From: Devosia sp.
Lineage (GTDB): Bacteria; Pseudomonadota; Alphaproteobacteria; Rhizobiales; Devosiaceae
Direction of reading: 5' to 3'
DNA: 8,486 nt
Assembly: GCA_028290245.1 (NCBI GenBank)
Contig: JAQGKG010000365.1
Location: forward strand, 1-8,486
Shown here: piece by piece, positions 1 through 7,397 of the stretch
How the letters are laid out: every line of letters begins with the position of its first letter
How positions within the stretch are numbered: the stretch's first letter is position 1
The notes under the pieces: generated by a model
Told to the model about the DNA's origin: nothing
The model's input: only the letters and a program-made list of their open reading frames with translations
Databases searched by the model: none
Translations under genes and position numbers: made by a program

Positions 1-2
1 TG

Positions 3-374
3 CTCGGAGTCATCCTGCTGTTTTCGGTGCTCACACTGATCGTGGCGGTCATGCAAGGCGTCGCTATCGTCCGCGTGGCGCCGGCCAGTGAACGACTAGC
101 TGGTTTCATGCCGCTGGGCTGGTGGAAATTCCGCCAGCTTGAGCAGAAGGCCGGTCCAGCCGCAGCAGCGCCGCTCAATATCTACAAGCGCGCCGTCATC
201 GCTTTTCTGGTTTTCCTGCTGCTGGGTGTTATCCTTAGCGGCTGGGCTGTGAACCAGACACCTACGCTGGCTACTACCGCATTCATCGACAGCGGCACTC
301 CTGCCGACGCTGCATTTAATACTGACCTTCGCCGCGTGGCCACCATGCCCGGCGCACTATTCCTGGAGAGCTGA
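3..374 (+). CDS. C-terminal part of a small two-helix membrane protein, unknown function (5' partial)
   Basis: The reading frame is open from the window edge (first full codon at 3) to TGA at 372-374, so the start is probably outside; a GTG at 27 is possible but would cut into the first hydrophobic stretch. Visible: a hydrophobic segment encoded at about 3-70, a loop with a Trp-Trp-Lys-Phe-Arg cluster and Ala/Pro-rich stretch, a second strong membrane segment at about 193-255 preceded by Tyr-Lys-Arg, then about 40 polar residues. By the positive-inside rule the loop between the helices is probably cytoplasmic and the tail periplasmic. I do not recognise a family. The stop lies one base before the pdhB start, and the pdhB ribosome binding site is inside its last codons, so the two are very likely co-transcribed and translationally coupled. 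A role in the PDH complex is only a guess from position. Confidence 0.72.
   Translation, partial: LGVILLFSVLTLIVAVMQGVAIVRVAPASERLAGFMPLGWWKFRQLEQKAGPAAAAPLNIYKRAVIAFLVFLLLGVILSGWAVNQTPTLATTAFIDSGTPADAAFNTDLRRVATMPGALFLES
365..368 (+). promoter_or_regulatory. Ribosome binding site of pdhB inside the upstream gene
   Basis: GGAG lies 7 nt before the ATG at 376 and within the last codons of the upstream membrane-protein gene. This supports the pdhB start and suggests translational coupling. Confidence 0.6.
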
Positions 375-375
375 T

Positions 376-1764
376 ATGCCTCAAATCCTGATGCCCGCGC
401 TGTCGCCCACCATGGAAGAGGGCAAGCTGAGCAAATGGCTGGTCAAAGTCGGCGATACGGTTTCGTCCGGTGACGTGCTGGCCGAAATCGAGACCGACAA
501 GGCGACGATGGAAGTCGAGTCGATCGATGCCGGCGTGGTCACTGAACTGCTGGTTGCCGAAGGCACCGAAGGCGTTCCGGTGAATACCCCGATTGCCGTG
601 ATCCTGGCCGAAGGCGAAAGTGCTGCGCCGACGCCGGTTACCAAGACCGCACCCGAGCCATCCGAAGCTCCCGTTGTGCCGGCCGAGAAGGCCGCCGAGG
701 CTGCGGCGCCTGCACCTACTGTTGCAGCTGCGCCAAAGTTCCAGGCCGAGAACGATCCGGACCTGCCGGCGGGCGTCGAAATGGTCGAGATGACCGTTCG
801 TCAGGCGCTGAACGAGGCGATGGCCGAAGAGCTGCGCCGCGACAAGGACGTCTTTATTATCGGCGAGGAAGTCGCCGAGTATCAGGGCGCCTACAAGATC
901 ACCCAGAACCTGCTGCAGGAATTCGGGCCCGAGCGCATTATCGATACGCCGATCACCGAGCATGGCTTTGCCGGCCTGGCTGTTGGCGCGGCGTTTGCCG
1001 GCCTCAAGCCAATCGTCGAATTCATGACTTGGAACTTTGCCATGCAGGCAATCGACCAGATCATCAACTCGGCTGCCAAGCAGCTCTATATGTCGGGCGG
1101 CCAGGTCAAGGCGCCGATGGTTTTCCGCGGCCCCAACGGCGTTGCGTCCCGCGTTGGCGCCCAGCACAGCCAGGACTATTCGGCCTGGTACAGCCATGTG
1201 CCCGGCCTCACCGTCATCGCGCCCTATAGCGCCGCCGACGCCAAGGGCCTGCTGAAGGCGGCTATTCGCTCGCCCAACCCCGTCATTTTTCTTGAAAACG
1301 AAGTGCTGTATGGCTCGACCGGTCTCGTCCCCAAGATGGACGACTTCCTGCTGCCGATCGGCAAGGCTCGAATTGCTCGCAAGGGCGCCGACGTCACTAT
1401 CGTGTCGTTCTCTATGGGCATGCGCTACGCCACCCAGGCCACCGAAAAGCTGGTCGCGGCCGGCGTCGACGTCGAGCTGATCGACCTGCGCACGCTGCGC
1501 CCGCTCGACAGCGACACCGTCATCGAATCGGTCAAGAAGACCGGCCGCCTTGTGACCGTCGAAGAGGGTTGGCCGCAGGGCGGTATCGGCGCCGAACTGT
1601 CGGCCCGCGTCATGGAACAGGCGTTCGATTATCTCGACGCGCCAGTGCTCCGCGTCACCGGCAAGGACGTGCCGATGCCCTACGCCGCCAATCTCGAAAG
1701 GCTGGCGCTGCCCAACGTCGATGAAGTCATCGCGGCAGTGAATGCCGTGACCTATCGCTCGTAA
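376..1764 (+). CDS. pdhB: Pyruvate dehydrogenase E1 component, beta subunit, with N-terminal lipoyl domain
   Basis: This is the beta half of the thiamine-diphosphate E1 enzyme, which decarboxylates pyruvate and reductively acetylates lipoyl groups; the partner E1alpha is not in the window. Residues about 3-80 form a lipoyl domain with the lipoylation motif ETDKA (Lys42). An Ala/Pro-rich swinging linker runs to about 135. The transketolase pyrimidine-binding domain follows (about 138-315) with the GEEVAEYQGAYK motif, whose Glu165 should contact the thiamine ring, and the AQHSQ motif (His264). The C-terminal domain contains the LRTLRP and VTVEEGWPQ signatures. At 462 aa it exceeds the usual 325-330 aa E1beta by the lipoyl domain and linker, an arrangement known from Sinorhizobium and Zymomonas. 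The residues from 138 on match the mitochondrial E1beta pattern almost throughout, so acetoin or branched-chain dehydrogenase is unlikely. Confidence 0.97.
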   Translation: MPQILMPALSPTMEEGKLSKWLVKVGDTVSSGDVLAEIETDKATMEVESIDAGVVTELLVAEGTEGVPVNTPIAVILAEGESAAPTPVTKTAPEPSEAPVVPAEKAAEAAAPAPTVAAAPKFQAENDPDLPAGVEMVEMTVRQALNEAMAEELRRDKDVFIIGEEVAEYQGAYKITQNLLQEFGPERIIDTPITEHGFAGLAVGAAFAGLKPIVEFMTWNFAMQAIDQIINSAAKQLYMSGGQVKAPMVFRGPNGVASRVGAQHSQDYSAWYSHVPGLTVIAPYSAADAKGLLKAAIRSPNPVIFLENEVLYGSTGLVPKMDDFLLPIGKARIARKGADVTIVSFSMGMRYATQATEKLVAAGVDVELIDLRTLRPLDSDTVIESVKKTGRLVTVEEGWPQGGIGAELSARVMEQAFDYLDAPVLRVTGKDVPMPYAANLERLALPNVDEVIAAVNAVTYRS

Positions 1765-1768
1765 GGAG
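1763..1768 (+). promoter_or_regulatory. Ribosome binding site of pdhC overlapping the pdhB stop codon
   Basis: AAGGAG overlaps the TAA stop of pdhB (1762-1764) and lies 7 nt before the pdhC ATG at 1776. It fixes the start and fits coupled translation of E1beta and E2. Confidence 0.75.
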
Positions 1769-1775
1769 AACCGGG

Positions 1776-3170
1776 ATGCCAATCAATATCACCATGCCGG
1801 CGCTCTCCCCCACGATGGAAGAGGGCAAGCTTGCCAAGTGGCACGTCAAGGAAGGCGACACCGTCTCTTCGGGTGACGTGATCGCCGAGATCGAGACCGA
1901 CAAGGCCACGATGGAAGTCGAGGCCGTTGACGAGGGCAAGATCGGCAAAATCCTGGTCGCCGAAGGCACTGAAGGCGTGAAGGTCAACGCTGTTATCGCC
2001 GTGCTGCTGCAGGACGGCGAAAGCGCCGATGCTGCGCCTGAACCTTCACCCGCGCCGAAGGCAGACGCGCCTAAGGCCGCTGAAGCGCCGAAGGCTAATG
2101 TTGCGCCTGCAGCCGAGGCCCCGAAGGGCGACGCCGGCACGTTGGCCTATGACAAGGGGACGTCGGTGACATCGACTGCCCCAGTCGAGGCAAGGCCTGC
2201 ACCAGGCAAGGCTGACAGTGCTAATACCAATGGCAAGGTGTTTGCCTCGCCGCTTGCGCGTCGCATTGCGAAGGAAGCCGGCATCGATGTTTCGGCGATT
2301 TCCGGCACTGGCCCCAAGGGCCGCGTCGTCAAGTCCGACGTCGAAGCCGCGAAGTCCGGCAAGACGCCGCTCAAGGCTGCAACATCGTCTGCATCGGCTC
2401 CGGTCGCTGGCGGCGCAGCGCCGACGGGCATGACCAAGGCGCAGGTGATCGCGCTTTATCCCGAGGGCAGCTACGAGCTGGTGCCCAATGATGGCATGCG
2501 CAAGGTCGTGGCCGCGCGTCTCACTGAATCCAAGCAGACCGTGCCGCATTTTTATCTGACGCTCGATTGCAAGATCGATGCGCTGATGGCGGCTCGCGAG
2601 CAGATCAACGCGACCGCGCCCAAGTCCAAGGACGGCAAGCCGGCCTTCAAGCTGTCGGTCAATGACTTCGTGATGAAGGCGTGGGCTGTCGCTCTGCAGC
2701 GCGTGCCGATGGCCAATGCAACCTGGGCTGGTGACTCGATCCTCTATCACAAGCGCTCAGACGTGGCGGTTGCCGTGGCTGTGCCCGGCGGCCTGTTCAC
2801 GCCTGTGGTGAAGTCATGCGATACCAAGACGCTTCGGGAAATCTCCGAAGAGGTCAAGGATCTCGCCGGCCGCGCCAAGTCCAAGAAGCTCGCCCCGCAT
2901 GAATATCAGGGCGGCGCCTCATCGGTGTCCAATCTCGGCATGTTCGGCATCAAGAGCTTCTCGGCTGTGATCAACCCGCCGCATGGCACCATCCTCGCGG
3001 TCGGTGTTGGCGAAGAGCGCGTCTATGCCGACGCCGGCCAGGTCAAGATCGCCAACTTCATGACCGTGACCCTGAGCTGCGATCACCGCGCCGTCGACGG
3101 AGCCCTCGGCGCCGAACTGCTCGGCGTGTTCAAGGGCCTGATCGAAAACCCGGTAATGATGCTGGCCTAA
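1776..3170 (+). CDS. pdhC: Pyruvate dehydrogenase E2, dihydrolipoamide acetyltransferase
   Basis: This is the structural core of the pyruvate dehydrogenase complex; it moves the acetyl group from lipoamide to coenzyme A in the cytosol. Residues about 4-83 are a single lipoyl domain (ETDKA, Lys43). An Ala/Pro/Lys linker (about 84-150) leads to the peripheral subunit-binding domain at about 153-192, with ASPLARRIAKE and the GTGPKGRVVKSDV segment, which should hold E1 and/or E3. A second Ala-rich linker (about 195-222) precedes the catalytic domain. The acyltransferase signature is at its C-terminal end, DHRAVDG, with His437 and Asp441 as the expected catalytic pair. At 464 aa it has the normal size for a one-lipoyl-domain alphaproteobacterial E2. 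The lipoyl domain, pairing with pdhB and catalytic-domain signatures argue for PDH rather than 2-oxoglutarate dehydrogenase E2. pdhC is the rhizobial symbol; aceF is the enteric name. Confidence 0.97.
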   Translation: MPINITMPALSPTMEEGKLAKWHVKEGDTVSSGDVIAEIETDKATMEVEAVDEGKIGKILVAEGTEGVKVNAVIAVLLQDGESADAAPEPSPAPKADAPKAAEAPKANVAPAAEAPKGDAGTLAYDKGTSVTSTAPVEARPAPGKADSANTNGKVFASPLARRIAKEAGIDVSAISGTGPKGRVVKSDVEAAKSGKTPLKAATSSASAPVAGGAAPTGMTKAQVIALYPEGSYELVPNDGMRKVVAARLTESKQTVPHFYLTLDCKIDALMAAREQINATAPKSKDGKPAFKLSVNDFVMKAWAVALQRVPMANATWAGDSILYHKRSDVAVAVAVPGGLFTPVVKSCDTKTLREISEEVKDLAGRAKSKKLAPHEYQGGASSVSNLGMFGIKSFSAVINPPHGTILAVGVGEERVYADAGQVKIANFMTVTLSCDHRAVDGALGAELLGVFKGLIENPVMMLA

Positions 3171-3183
3171 GGGGCAGGGCGCC

Positions 3184-3768
3184 ATGACCATCTCAGTTCG
3201 CCCAGCCCGCAAGTCCGATGCCGCCGAGATTGCCTTGCTGGTCAATATTGCCGTGCATGGCAACGTGGCGAAGGGCTGGGCGCAGGACAAGCAGGCCGAG
3301 GGCACCTACGAGCCACTCGAAGTTGGCCGGCTGGAAATGCTGAAGGACGACACGCCTTTCGGCTGGCGCTCTGCCTTCATGGCCGAGGCGGACGATGAAG
3401 TGACCGGTATGCTGCTGGGCTATCGCAAACCCGACGCACGGCAGCCGGTACCGGACGACATCTGGGCACCGCTGGTGCCCATCCAGCAGCTTGAAGAAGA
3501 GGCCTTTGGCCGCTGGTTCATCTCCATGCTCGGCGTGCACAAGACCTGGCGCGGCAAGGGTGTCGGTTCGATGCTGCTAGACCATGCCGAGGCACAGGCA
3601 AAAGATACACAGGCGCGCGGCCAGGCGTTGATCGTCGAAGACGCCAATGCCGGCGCTCGCAAACTCTATGAAAGCCGGGGTTTCTCGGTGACAGCAAGCC
3701 GCCCCATGGTGCCGTTCCCCGGAACGCCGCAACATGGTTCGGACTGGCTTCTGATGGTGAAGGAATAA
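3184..3768 (+). CDS. GNAT-family N-acetyltransferase within the PDH operon
   Basis: A 194-aa single-domain protein of the GCN5-related acetyltransferase fold, expected to transfer an acetyl group from acetyl-CoA to an amine; the acceptor is unknown. The acetyl-CoA pyrophosphate-binding motif A is R123-G-K-G126-V-G128 (R/QxxGxG/A) after the strand FISMLGVH, and motif B is the segment NAGARKLYESRGF, with Tyr162 the usual general-acid position. The N-terminus (SVRPARKSDAAEIALLV) is the common GNAT start. The ATG at 3184 lies 13 nt after the pdhC stop, with purine-rich AAGGGG starting at that stop. Its last codons carry the lpd ribosome binding site, so it is embedded between E2 and E3. The neighbours produce acetyl-CoA, its likely donor. 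Whether it modifies PDH subunits, a small molecule or ribosomal protein N-termini cannot be told from sequence. Confidence 0.9.
   Translation: MTISVRPARKSDAAEIALLVNIAVHGNVAKGWAQDKQAEGTYEPLEVGRLEMLKDDTPFGWRSAFMAEADDEVTGMLLGYRKPDARQPVPDDIWAPLVPIQQLEEEAFGRWFISMLGVHKTWRGKGVGSMLLDHAEAQAKDTQARGQALIVEDANAGARKLYESRGFSVTASRPMVPFPGTPQHGSDWLLMVKE
3760..3764 (+). promoter_or_regulatory. Ribosome binding site of lpd inside the GNAT gene
   Basis: AAGGA, in the last Lys-Glu codons of the acetyltransferase gene, lies 7 nt before the lpd ATG at 3772. Translation of E3 is therefore probably tied to that of the acetyltransferase. Confidence 0.65.
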
Positions 3769-3771
3769 ATC

Positions 3772-5211
<1,440 letters not shown>

Positions 5212-5226
5212 CGCGTCTTCCACGGG

Positions 5227-5257
5227 TTATTCACAGCCTCTCAAGGAGTTATCCACA
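5227..5257 (+). promoter_or_regulatory. Two DnaA-box 9-mers between lpd and the oxidoreductase gene
   Basis: TTATTCACA at 5227-5235 and TTATCCACA at 5249-5257 both fit the DnaA consensus TTWTNCACA exactly, lie in the same orientation, and are 22 nt apart (about two helical turns). The second is the canonical high-affinity box and ends on the A of the downstream ATG. Binding by DnaA is an inference; the matches themselves are exact. Confidence 0.45.
5243..5248 (+). promoter_or_regulatory. Strong ribosome binding site of the Gfo/Idh gene
   Basis: AAGGAG lies 8 nt upstream of the ATG at 5257 and directly abuts the second DnaA-box match. It supports that start codon. Confidence 0.75.
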
Positions 5258-6297
5258 TGGTCAAGGCAATCCAGATCGGGCTCGGACACTGGGGATTTAG
5301 CTGGACGAAAGAGGTTATCCCCACAGTTCCCAATATCGAGATGGTGGGCTATGTGGATAGCAATCCAGATGCCATCAAGCGGGTGCAGGACGAGCTGGGA
5401 ATCGCCCAAAACCTCTGCTTCACCAGTCTCGAAGAAGCCGTTGCAGCGGTGCAGGTCGATCTGGCCATCTGCACGTTGCGCACCGAGGCGCATTACCCGG
5501 TGGCAAAGCGTTGTCTTGAGCTGGGCCTCAACGTCATCGTCGAAAAGCCGTTTGCCTCGACCATCGCGCAGGCCAAGGAGCTGGTGGCGCTGGCGCGGGT
5601 CAACGGTCGCGTTCTGATGGTCAGCCAGAACTATCGCTTCCAGCCGGCGCCGATTGCTGCCGCCGAGCTGATCGGCGCGCAGAAGTTCGGCCCGGTGAAC
5701 CTGGTGTCGATCGAGTTCCGCCGCCATGCGCCGAGCCAGGGCTATCGCTATTGGGACATGCCTGATCCGTTGCTGGCCGACATGTCGATCCACCATTTCG
5801 ACCTGATGCGCATGGTGCTGGGCGACGAACCCAAGCGCGTTTCGTGCCGCACCTGGAATCCTGCGGCCAGCCCGTTCGGTCACCATCCGATCGGCGTGGC
5901 GACGCTCGAATTTGAGAAAGGCACCATCGTCTCCTATCGGGGCTCGTGGATGAGCTCTGGCCCGGTGACGCCTTGGGCCGGCGAATGGACCATGGATTGC
6001 TCGGAAGGCGAGATCATCTGGAGCTCGCGCGACCACTTCATGGGCAAGGCGGGTCCCGACAAGCTCAGCCTGCGCCAACGCGACGGGGAAGCAACGCCGT
6101 TCGACCTGCCACCAGTCGAGCTGGCCGACCGCAGCGGCACGCTTGGTGCCATCGCCAAGGTGATCGAGACTGGCTCGATGCCGGCCCGTTTCAGCTCGGG
6201 CGAGGATAATCTCCATTCGCTGGCGCTGGTGCAGGCGACAATCATGTCGGCCTCGCGCGGCGGCGACTGGGTCGACATCGCCGAGATCATGCAATAG
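5257..6297 (+). CDS. Gfo/Idh/MocA-family NAD(P)-dependent oxidoreductase, substrate unknown
   Basis: A 346-aa cytosolic dehydrogenase of the glucose-fructose oxidoreductase / inositol dehydrogenase family, whose members usually oxidise or reduce a sugar, cyclitol or related hydroxyl group. The N-terminal Rossmann fold has GLGHWG at residues 8-13 and VDSNP at the end of the second strand. The family EKP motif is at 96-98 (catalytic Lys97). The C-terminal domain contains ADMSIHHFDLMRMVLG, where His179 or His180 and Asp182 match the family's catalytic HxxD region, and a GSW strand typical of the beta sheet. Length is normal. It begins 45 nt after lpd and may be read through from the PDH operon, but its own strong ribosome binding site and the DnaA-box matches hint at separate control. 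No sugar transporter or kinase is next to it, so no substrate can be named. Confidence 0.9.
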   Translation: MVKAIQIGLGHWGFSWTKEVIPTVPNIEMVGYVDSNPDAIKRVQDELGIAQNLCFTSLEEAVAAVQVDLAICTLRTEAHYPVAKRCLELGLNVIVEKPFASTIAQAKELVALARVNGRVLMVSQNYRFQPAPIAAAELIGAQKFGPVNLVSIEFRRHAPSQGYRYWDMPDPLLADMSIHHFDLMRMVLGDEPKRVSCRTWNPAASPFGHHPIGVATLEFEKGTIVSYRGSWMSSGPVTPWAGEWTMDCSEGEIIWSSRDHFMGKAGPDKLSLRQRDGEATPFDLPPVELADRSGTLGAIAKVIETGSMPARFSSGEDNLHSLALVQATIMSASRGGDWVDIAEIMQ

Positions 6298-6305
6298 GCG
6301 ACCCG

Positions 6306-6360
6306 GAGCGTTTTCAGTAAAAGTGGAAACCACTTTTGCGGTTCGAAGGCGCGACAAAAC
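6306..6360. repeat. Nested palindromic intergenic element (REP-like)
   Basis: Just after the oxidoreductase stop, an inner stem (6317-6326 with 6330-6339; core AAAAGTGG/CCACTTTT is a perfect 8-bp inverted repeat around an AAA loop) is enclosed by an outer stem (6308-6315 with 6345-6352, including two G-U pairs). The segment ends in GCGACAAAACA. From memory it resembles short palindromic repeats scattered between genes in Hyphomicrobiales genomes. Only one copy is in the window, so repetitiveness cannot be shown here. It may also stabilise the 3' end of the upstream transcript. Confidence 0.6.
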
Positions 6361-6378
6361 ATAGATGCTAGGCAAAAA

Positions 6379-6396
6379 GGCCGGGTTGAACCGGCC
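6379..6396. repeat. GC-rich hairpin upstream of lipA, with an A5 tract on its left
   Basis: GGCCGG (6379-6384) and CCGGCC (6391-6396) form an inverted repeat; with one bulged G the pairing extends through TT/AA. On the - strand the hairpin is followed by five T residues (complement of 6374-6378), the form of a rho-independent terminator for leftward transcription. No - strand gene reaches it, so a role as structure in the lipA promoter region or as a block to antisense transcription is equally possible. Confidence 0.4.
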
Positions 6397-6416
6397 GCCT
6401 TCGGGAGCGATATAAC
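6386..6416 (+). promoter_or_regulatory. Candidate sigma-70-type promoter for lipA
   Basis: TTGAAC (6386-6391) and TATAAC (6411-6416) resemble -35 and -10 elements with a 19-nt spacer, longer than ideal. Transcription would start near 6423, leaving a leader of about 20 nt before the GTG. The -35 element lies in the loop and right arm of the hairpin at 6379-6396. This is a weak call from hexamer similarity only. Confidence 0.3.
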
Positions 6417-6443
6417 GGGCACACTGCCCAGTCAGGACCTCAA

Positions 6444-7397
6444 GTGGTTACGCTCATAGACAATTCGGCGCTCAAGCCGCGCCACCCGGAAAAGGCCAAT
6501 CGGCCCGATAGCGTGGTTTTGCGCAAGCCGGACTGGATCCGGGTCAAGGCGCCGGGTTCGCCGATCTACAAGGAAACCCAGCAGATCGTGCGCGAGAACA
6601 ATCTCGTCACCGTCTGCGAGGAAGCCGGCTGCCCCAATATCGGCGAGTGCTGGTCCAAGAAGCACGCCACCATGATGATCATGGGCGAAATCTGCACCCG
6701 CGCCTGCGCCTTCTGCAACGTGCGTACCGGCATGCCCGGACCGCTCGATCCCAATGAGCCCGAGAATGTCGCTCGTGCTGTCGCCAAGCTGGGCCTGCAG
6801 CATGTCGTCATCACCTCGGTCGATCGTGACGACCTGGCTGACGGTGGGGCGCGGCATTTTGCTGACGTCATCCGCGCTATCCGCGAGGCAACGCCGATGA
6901 CCACCATCGAAATCCTGACGCCGGACTTCCTGCGCAAGGAAGGCGCGCTCGAAATCGTCGTGGCCGCCAAGCCCGACGTGTTCAACCACAATCTCGAAAC
7001 GGTGCCGTCGAAGTACCTCAAGGTCCGTCCCGGCGCCCGCTACTTCCACTCGATCCGCCTGCTGCAAAAGGTCAAGGAACTCGACCCCACCATGTTCACC
7101 AAGTCCGGCATCATGGTCGGTCTTGGCGAAGAGCGGAATGAAGTGCTGCAGTTGATGGACGACCTGCGCTCGGCTGATGTGGATTTCCTGACCATCGGCC
7201 AGTATCTGCAGCCGACCAAGAAGCACTATCCACTGCAGCGTTTCGTGACGCCGGACGAGTTCAAGTCGTTTGCCACAGTCGCTACCGCCAAGGGTTTTGC
7301 GCTGGTCTCGTCCAGCCCACTGACCCGCTCGTCGCACCATGCCGGCGAAGATTTCGCCCGCCTCAAGGCCGCGCGCATGGCAAAGATGGGTCACTGA
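6444..7397 (+). CDS. lipA: Lipoyl synthase
   Basis: A radical-SAM iron-sulfur enzyme that inserts two sulfur atoms into octanoyl chains on lipoyl domains, here including those of PdhB and PdhC encoded upstream. The auxiliary cluster motif is C58-x4-C63-x5-C69 (CEEAGCPNIGEC), and the radical-SAM motif is C84-x3-C88-x2-C91 (CTRACAFC). Near the C-terminus RSSHHAG (295-301) holds the serine expected to bind the auxiliary cluster; His replaces the Tyr of the E. coli RSSY form, as in the alphaproteobacterial versions I recall. Length 317 aa is normal. The start is GTG at 6444, with AGGA at 6434-6437 six nt upstream; the protein begins with the short variable leader usual for LipA, and no in-frame ATG with a better site is seen. 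It overlaps the next gene by 1 nt (TGATG). Confidence 0.97.
   Translation: MVTLIDNSALKPRHPEKANRPDSVVLRKPDWIRVKAPGSPIYKETQQIVRENNLVTVCEEAGCPNIGECWSKKHATMMIMGEICTRACAFCNVRTGMPGPLDPNEPENVARAVAKLGLQHVVITSVDRDDLADGGARHFADVIRAIREATPMTTIEILTPDFLRKEGALEIVVAAKPDVFNHNLETVPSKYLKVRPGARYFHSIRLLQKVKELDPTMFTKSGIMVGLGEERNEVLQLMDDLRSADVDFLTIGQYLQPTKKHYPLQRFVTPDEFKSFATVATAKGFALVSSSPLTRSSHHAGEDFARLKAARMAKMGH

Noticed and set aside
316..1782. 488-codon open frame on the - strand opposite pdhB
   Set aside because: It lies wholly across a certain pdhB reading frame. Its product is rich in Arg, His, Gly and Asp without recognisable domains, as expected from the antisense of GC-rich codons.
2046..2750. 234-codon open frame on the - strand opposite the pdhC linker and core
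   Set aside because: Arises from the GC-rich Ala/Pro linker codons of pdhC; Arg/Leu-rich product without motifs.
5227..5257. Replication origin
   Set aside because: Two DnaA-type boxes alone do not make an origin: the gap is only 45 nt, there is no AT-rich unwinding region, and the flanking genes are not origin-type genes such as dnaA, parA or repC.
5227..6375. 382-codon open frame on the - strand opposite the Gfo/Idh gene
   Set aside because: Antisense shadow of a well-supported gene; the product shows no motif and is low-complexity Arg/His/Asp-rich.
6432..7394. 320-codon open frame on the - strand opposite lipA
   Set aside because: Exactly mirrors lipA, whose cysteine motifs are unmistakable; the antisense product has no domain signature.
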